A stretch of DNA of 24,854 nt from the IMG/VR virus record IMGVR_UViG_3300030450_000811, positions 1 to 24,854 of that record. One strand, given 5' to 3'. Made by a program: the position numbers and the translations under genes. This document shows, in pieces, positions 20,790-24,854 of the stretch. The DNA is from a virus. The notes beneath the pieces are model-generated. The model ran no database searches. It was not told the DNA's origin and was given only the letters and a program-made list of their open reading frames with translations. Each line of letters starts with the position of its first letter. The first letter of the stretch is position 1.

Positions 20790-22991
20790 ATGGATATACA
20801 AACATATAGAAATAATAGACCTATGTATAGTAATATACCAGATGATAAACTTATTTCAAATTTAGAAAAACAATTTGGAAAATCTTTTCAAGATATAACT
20901 AATCAAGATTTAGGTATTGTTGATATTAAAGAAGAAGAAATTACAGAAATAGAACAACCTAAAGCAGTTGACACTACTGATGTATTATTAAAAATTCCTA
21001 TTCCTAGTTATCGAGGAGGTGGTAGCACAGCAGAAATAACCAAACAAGATTTAAAAGCATTTGGTAAAAGTTGGTTTAGTGAAGCACCTTTAGGAGGAGG
21101 AGATGAATTAGAAGCATTTACTAAAAGTATATTTGGCGATAATAATTATAAAAAAGAGTTAGCAGAAGTAACAAAAGAAATAGAACAATATGAACAAGCA
21201 AATCCTACTGCTGTAAAATGGGGAGAAGTAGCAGGTATGTTAACAAGTGCTGGTCCTTTAAGTATACCTTTTAAATATTTTGATAAATTACCTAAAATAC
21301 AAAAATTTTTAGCTAAAACAGGATTTTTTGGAGTTACAGGAGCTACCTATGGAGGTTTAAAAGCAAAAGAAGGAGAAGCTACAGAAAAAACTGTAACAGG
21401 TGGTGCTATAGGTACAGCTATCCAACCAGCTTTAAGTACATTAGGAATGGCAGGTAGATTAGGTGCTAATGTAATTATGAGTGCAATAAATAAAATAAGA
21501 GGTGCAAAACCTTTATCTAGTGCAGAAAAAAAATTAAGTGCTTCAATAAGTGATGATGCTCAAAATCCTAGTACAATCATGGCTAATGTATCTAAAGGAT
21601 TAGATGCAAATTCGACAATAGTAGAAGCAGCAGGAAAAAATACACAAGATATAGCTAGATTAATAGGTAAAGCATCAGGAGAAGGCAGACAAATATATAC
21701 TAAATTTTTAGAACAAAGAAATGAAAAAGTAGGAGAAAGATTATTAAATCAAGCAAAAAGATTATTTAATACTCAAGAGGGTAATGTAAAAAGTTGGACA
21801 GACGCATTAAATATACAAAAACAAAAAGCTAGTGAAGTATATAATACTTTAAATAAAAAATTAATTAGAAAAACAACAAGTATTAATGATATGTTAAATA
21901 ATAAAGCTGCACAAAAATTTATAAAAGAAGCCAGAGATATTGCAGAATTAGAAGGACAAGATTTACAAAATTTAAAATTTTTAGATGATATTTTATATAC
22001 TACCGAGCAAGGATTAGCAGGAAAGCAAAATTCTATTACTTTTAAAACAGCAGATAATATTAAAAAAGGAATAGATGAAGCTATAGAAAGTTTTAGAGAT
22101 AAAACTACTGGTAAGTTAAATAAAAGAAGTCCTAAAGTTAAGGCTTTACTAGCATATAAAGAAAGATGGACTAAATTAATTGACCAACAATTACCTGATT
22201 ATAAAAAAGCTAGAGCTATGTATCAAGGTCCTGCTGAACAATTAGAAGCACAAAAACTAGGAGAAGCATTTTTATTAGGTAAAGGAAAAACAGAACCAGA
22301 ACTATTTGAAAGTGTACTAGATGGTTTTTCTAAAGACCAACAATTAGCATTTATGAGAGGAGCTACTATAGCTATAGATAAAATGATAGCTAATAGAATG
22401 AACGCATCAGCAGTAGTAAATAAAATTTTAAAAACACCAGTTTACAGAAAAGCATTACAAACTATTTTTTCAAAAGTAAATCAAGATGGAAGTAGAAGTA
22501 TATCTCAAGGTGCTAAAAATGATTTAGATAGAATGTTTAGATACTTACAATCAGAAGCAAACAATGCTTCTCAAGCTAATAAAGTATTAGGTGGTAGCCC
22601 TACAGCAGAAATAATTAGACAAGGACAAGAATTAGGATTAGACCCAGAATTAGCTAAAAATGTGGCTTATGTATTTGGTGGTAGTGCTATAGGCAGGATT
22701 ATAGGTGCAACTGGTTTAGCTGGTACTGCTGTAGAAAAAGTAACGCAGACAGTTATAGACAAAGCTAGAAATATACCTTTAAGTGCTAATGTAAGAAAAG
22801 AATTAGCTGAAATATTTACGGAAACAGACCCTATTAAAATAAATCAAATATTAAATAGAGTTATTCCAAAAATAGATTCTAAAGATACTTTAGCTAGAAA
22901 AGAACTAATTAATTCTTTACGAAATTTAAGAGATAGTGTATTAAGTACACAAGGTACTAATAGATTATCTGATGCTTTATTAAACAGATAA
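20790..22991 (+). CDS. Large internal virion/ejection protein with Gly-rich membrane-like segments
   Basis: 733 aa. The N-terminus MDIQTYRNNRPMYSNIPDDKLISNLEKQFGKSF matches the 'Yr...P.Y.d.sD..L...l..kf' leader common to phage internal virion proteins. Small-residue hydrophobic segments lie at about 146-160 (EVAGMLTSAGPLSIP), 179-191 (FFGVTGATYGGLK) and 203-233 (TGGAIGTAI...), with another near the C-terminus (AYVFGGSAIGRIIGATGLAGT). Such glycine-zipper-like parts suit a protein that enters the host membrane during DNA ejection. The rest is helical. The assignment is by pattern; no catalytic domain was recognised. Confidence 0.6.
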   Translation: MDIQTYRNNRPMYSNIPDDKLISNLEKQFGKSFQDITNQDLGIVDIKEEEITEIEQPKAVDTTDVLLKIPIPSYRGGGSTAEITKQDLKAFGKSWFSEAPLGGGDELEAFTKSIFGDNNYKKELAEVTKEIEQYEQANPTAVKWGEVAGMLTSAGPLSIPFKYFDKLPKIQKFLAKTGFFGVTGATYGGLKAKEGEATEKTVTGGAIGTAIQPALSTLGMAGRLGANVIMSAINKIRGAKPLSSAEKKLSASISDDAQNPSTIMANVSKGLDANSTIVEAAGKNTQDIARLIGKASGEGRQIYTKFLEQRNEKVGERLLNQAKRLFNTQEGNVKSWTDALNIQKQKASEVYNTLNKKLIRKTTSINDMLNNKAAQKFIKEARDIAELEGQDLQNLKFLDDILYTTEQGLAGKQNSITFKTADNIKKGIDEAIESFRDKTTGKLNKRSPKVKALLAYKERWTKLIDQQLPDYKKARAMYQGPAEQLEAQKLGEAFLLGKGKTEPELFESVLDGFSKDQQLAFMRGATIAIDKMIANRMNASAVVNKILKTPVYRKALQTIFSKVNQDGSRSISQGAKNDLDRMFRYLQSEANNASQANKVLGGSPTAEIIRQGQELGLDPELAKNVAYVFGGSAIGRIIGATGLAGTAVEKVTQTVIDKARNIPLSANVRKELAEIFTETDPIKINQILNRVIPKIDSKDTLARKELINSLRNLRDSVLSTQGTNRLSDALLNR

Positions 22992-23006
22992 AAAAGGAGA
23001 ACAATT

Positions 23007-24038
23007 ATGGGTTGGTCAGGAGGAACATACACAAGGTCAGATGGAGTATTTACAGGTACATCTATTTGGCAAAGTAACAGAGATGCAGGAACAAAGATTG
23101 TTGCAGACAGACACGATACCCACGACCAAGATTTAGCAACAGGTATTAATTCTTGTATAAATAAAGATGGCTCTAATGCTATGACAGGTGCTATGAATAT
23201 GGGTAGCCAAAAGATTAGTTCTCTTGCAGATGGTACAGCACACACAGATGGTATAAACGCAGGACAAATACAAGATGGTGGATTAATATTCCAAGCATCT
23301 GATACAGGAAGTGCTAATACTTATGCTATAGCCTTAACACCAGCAGTAACTGCGTATGTAGCAGGACAAGTATTTCATTTTAAAGCAGCTAACGCATCTA
23401 GTGGTGCATCAACCTTAAATGTAAATGCACTTGGTGCAAAAAACATAAAAAAGAAAAATGACCAAGATATTGCAGCTGGTGATATAGAACAAAATGCAAT
23501 CGTATCTGTGATCTATGATGGTACATCTTTTCAAATGTTATCACAGTTAGGTACATCAGCAGGTTCTATGAGTTCTTGGACATTATCTGGTGATAGTGGT
23601 TCTAATCAAACTATTAATGATGGTAACACAGTAGATATAGCTGGAGGTACTGGTATTGATACAGTGGCAGGTTCTACAGATACAGTAACAGTATCTATAG
23701 ATTCTACAGTACCACAATTAGCTACTACTAACGCATTTACTGGTGTAAATAGAAATGCTTTAACAGTAGATAATGATGGTAGTTTTGATATGAACGCAAA
23801 TAATAATTTTAAATGTACTCCTAGTGGTAACTTTGCCTTGACATTTACTAATTTTGCTGATGGACAGTCTGGATACATACTACTGATTAATAGTGGTGGG
23901 CATACTGTATCATTACACGCAAATAGTAAAGGCGATGCAAATATAGCTACTACAGTATCAAGTGCTGGTACATACTTAATATCCTATTTATCAGATGGTA
24001 CAAATGCGTACTTAACTAACTCTGCTGTATTTGCCTAA
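23007..24038 (+). CDS. Tail fibre protein
   Basis: 343 aa. It begins MGWSGGTYTRSDGVFTG, then DRHDTHDQDLATGINSCINKDG, then SNAMTGAMNMGSQKISSLADGTAHTDGIN, the signature series of short-tail fibres of marine and enterobacterial phages ('N.DGsn.mtG.l.mgg.kI.nla.gta.tDa.n'). The rest is a Ser/Thr/Gly/Asn-rich beta region ending in a compact domain (KCTPSGNFALTFTNFADGQSGYILLINSGGH). An AAAGGAGAACAATT ribosome site precedes it. The protein is expected to trimerise and attach by its N-terminus to the tail hub. Confidence 0.8.
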   Translation: MGWSGGTYTRSDGVFTGTSIWQSNRDAGTKIVADRHDTHDQDLATGINSCINKDGSNAMTGAMNMGSQKISSLADGTAHTDGINAGQIQDGGLIFQASDTGSANTYAIALTPAVTAYVAGQVFHFKAANASSGASTLNVNALGAKNIKKKNDQDIAAGDIEQNAIVSVIYDGTSFQMLSQLGTSAGSMSSWTLSGDSGSNQTINDGNTVDIAGGTGIDTVAGSTDTVTVSIDSTVPQLATTNAFTGVNRNALTVDNDGSFDMNANNNFKCTPSGNFALTFTNFADGQSGYILLINSGGHTVSLHANSKGDANIATTVSSAGTYLISYLSDGTNAYLTNSAVFA

Positions 24039-24763
24039 TGGGTATTCTCCAAAATGAAAATGCAATACCAGTAGCTAGTGCTGGTGGATTTTATTCACAC
24101 CAGATAGAACATTCAGCTAGATTTGATAGAGCAGACCAAAGCTATTTAACACAAGATTTTGGAACTTTAACTGCTGCTAAATGGACAGTATCGTTATGGT
24201 TTAAAAGAGCAGAATTAGGGTATGCATATTCTACATTAATAGGTAGAACAGATGGAGGAGCCCAACTTTACTTTAATTCTAGTAATGCTCTTATTAATGA
24301 CAGTCAATATACTAATACAGTACCAGGACTTTTTCGTGATAATAATGGGTGGACAAATTTAGTATACAATCAAAAATCAGTAAATACTGCTGCTGCATGG
24401 ATAAATGGAGTAGCAAGAACTGTAGCTGTTACTGGTAGTGGTTCTTTTTTAATACCTTGGCATACTACTTCAGCTATAGGAAATATAAGTGGAACTGGTA
24501 ATACAAGATTTTTTGATGGTTATATGGCAGAAATAGTAGGAGTGTATAATCAAGATTTAAGTAATACAAATTTTGGTGAATTTAAAAATGGTGTCTGGAT
24601 TCCAATATCACCTAATGTAACATTCGGTAGTAATGATTATTATTTAAAATTTGAAAATGCAAGTGATTTAGGAAATGATTCAAGTGGAAACAATAACGAT
24701 TGGACAGTAAATAATATGGGTACAGACCATCAAGTTCTTGATAGTCCAACATTTGGGAGTTAA
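24038..24763 (+). CDS. LamG/concanavalin-like receptor-binding protein
   Basis: 241 aa. The core reads KWTVSLWFKRAELGYAYST, LIGRTDGGAQLYFNSSN, GWTNLVYNQKSVNTAAAWINGV and FFDGYMAEIVGVYNQDLSN. It has the jelly-roll beta-sandwich pattern of LamG/concanavalin domains ('w.v..W.kr......~l...~g....~~f~~~~~l.....~.W.h~v........~~yvnG..'). These occur in phage tail-tip proteins that bind glycans on the host surface. The start overlaps the tail-fibre stop (TAATG), so the two are co-translated. The C-terminal part (YYLKFENASDLGNDSSGNNNDW) is a common companion motif of this family. Confidence 0.75.
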   Translation: MGILQNENAIPVASAGGFYSHQIEHSARFDRADQSYLTQDFGTLTAAKWTVSLWFKRAELGYAYSTLIGRTDGGAQLYFNSSNALINDSQYTNTVPGLFRDNNGWTNLVYNQKSVNTAAAWINGVARTVAVTGSGSFLIPWHTTSAIGNISGTGNTRFFDGYMAEIVGVYNQDLSNTNFGEFKNGVWIPISPNVTFGSNDYYLKFENASDLGNDSSGNNNDWTVNNMGTDHQVLDSPTFGS

Positions 24764-24768
24764 TTAAT

Positions 24769-24854
24769 ATGGCAAGTAGTGGAAATTTACCAACAATAGG
24801 TGGTTTAGAAAAACAAACAAATTTTACTTTTAGTCAAGGTAATTTAAAATATTC
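24769..24854 (+). CDS. Tail-associated protein, start only
   Basis: The first 28 codons of a gene running off the right edge (begins MASSGNLPTIGGLEKQTNFT). The start ATG 24769 follows the previous stop by 5 nt with GGGAGTTAATTAAT upstream. Short proteins or domains starting 'MasSGNl.t.n.l......~~fs.GN...' commonly follow LamG-type genes in phage tail-tip clusters, so it probably belongs to the same receptor-binding unit. Too little is visible to name a function. Confidence 0.5.
   Translation, partial: MASSGNLPTIGGLEKQTNFTFSQGNLKY

Noticed and set aside
23606-23878. Minus-strand 90-aa ORF opposite the tail fibre
   Set aside because: Shadow of the Ser/Thr/Asn-rich fibre; no independent signal.

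Overview
The window is part of a tailed bacteriophage genome, very probably a short-tailed (podovirus-type) phage of an AT-rich marine-type bacterium. The evidence is the very low GC content, densely packed and mostly overlapping genes, a complete packaging and head set (small and large terminase, portal, scaffold, capsid, decoration protein), P22-like short-tail connectors, virion proteins and tail fibre genes, and no tape-measure, tail-tube or sheath gene. A SAR11/SAR116-type host is only an inference from base composition and protein flavour. No integrase, tRNA, rRNA, CRISPR array or insertion sequence is visible.

Layout. Positions 1-6137 are all transcribed leftward (minus strand) and look like early genes. 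Reading in the direction of transcription, there is first a block of small, extremely AT-rich orphan genes (6137 down to 3824), then a terminator followed directly by a strong sigma70-like promoter (about 3807-3699). After that come more small orphans and a replication/recombination module: a RecB/Cas4-like PD-(D/E)XK nuclease, an OB-fold-like protein in the place of a ssDNA-binding protein, a small Holliday-junction-resolvase-like nuclease, an HTH protein, a primase-type zinc-binding domain, and the start of the primase-helicase at the left edge. The order from the OB-fold protein onward resembles T7 genes 2.5-3-4.

Positions 6138-6977 form an approximately 840-base non-coding divergent region. 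It holds a leftward promoter, a rightward promoter, hairpins and an ordered array of TGTTCY half-sites. Rightward (plus strand) late genes follow: terS, two tiny basic proteins, terL, two unknown proteins, portal, a small conserved protein, scaffold, major capsid protein, decoration protein, a GC-rich hairpin, an HhH-like protein, a P22 gp4-like adaptor, a tiny basic protein, a P22 gp10-like hub protein, a gp13/GNAT-like protein, three large putative internal virion/ejection proteins, a tail fibre, a LamG lectin-like protein and the start of another tail protein. Most neighbours overlap by ATGA or TAATG, which implies translational coupling in one long transcript.

The most interesting structure lies outside the standard genes. 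(1) The zinc-binding domain and the primase-helicase are out of frame, and the junction has a strong internal Shine-Dalgarno followed by TTTT, resembling a prfB-type +1 frameshift site. (2) Four perfectly phased 13-bp repeats lie in the leftward region, with a fifth copy upstream of the 3.7-kb promoter. (3) Clusters of two or three back-to-back hairpins recur between the leftward orphan genes. (4) A 64-nt multi-tier hairpin lies in the leader of the OB-fold gene. (5) The TGTTCY array upstream of terS has alternating 11/15-16 bp spacing. All functions are inferred from reading motifs by eye; no database search was possible.
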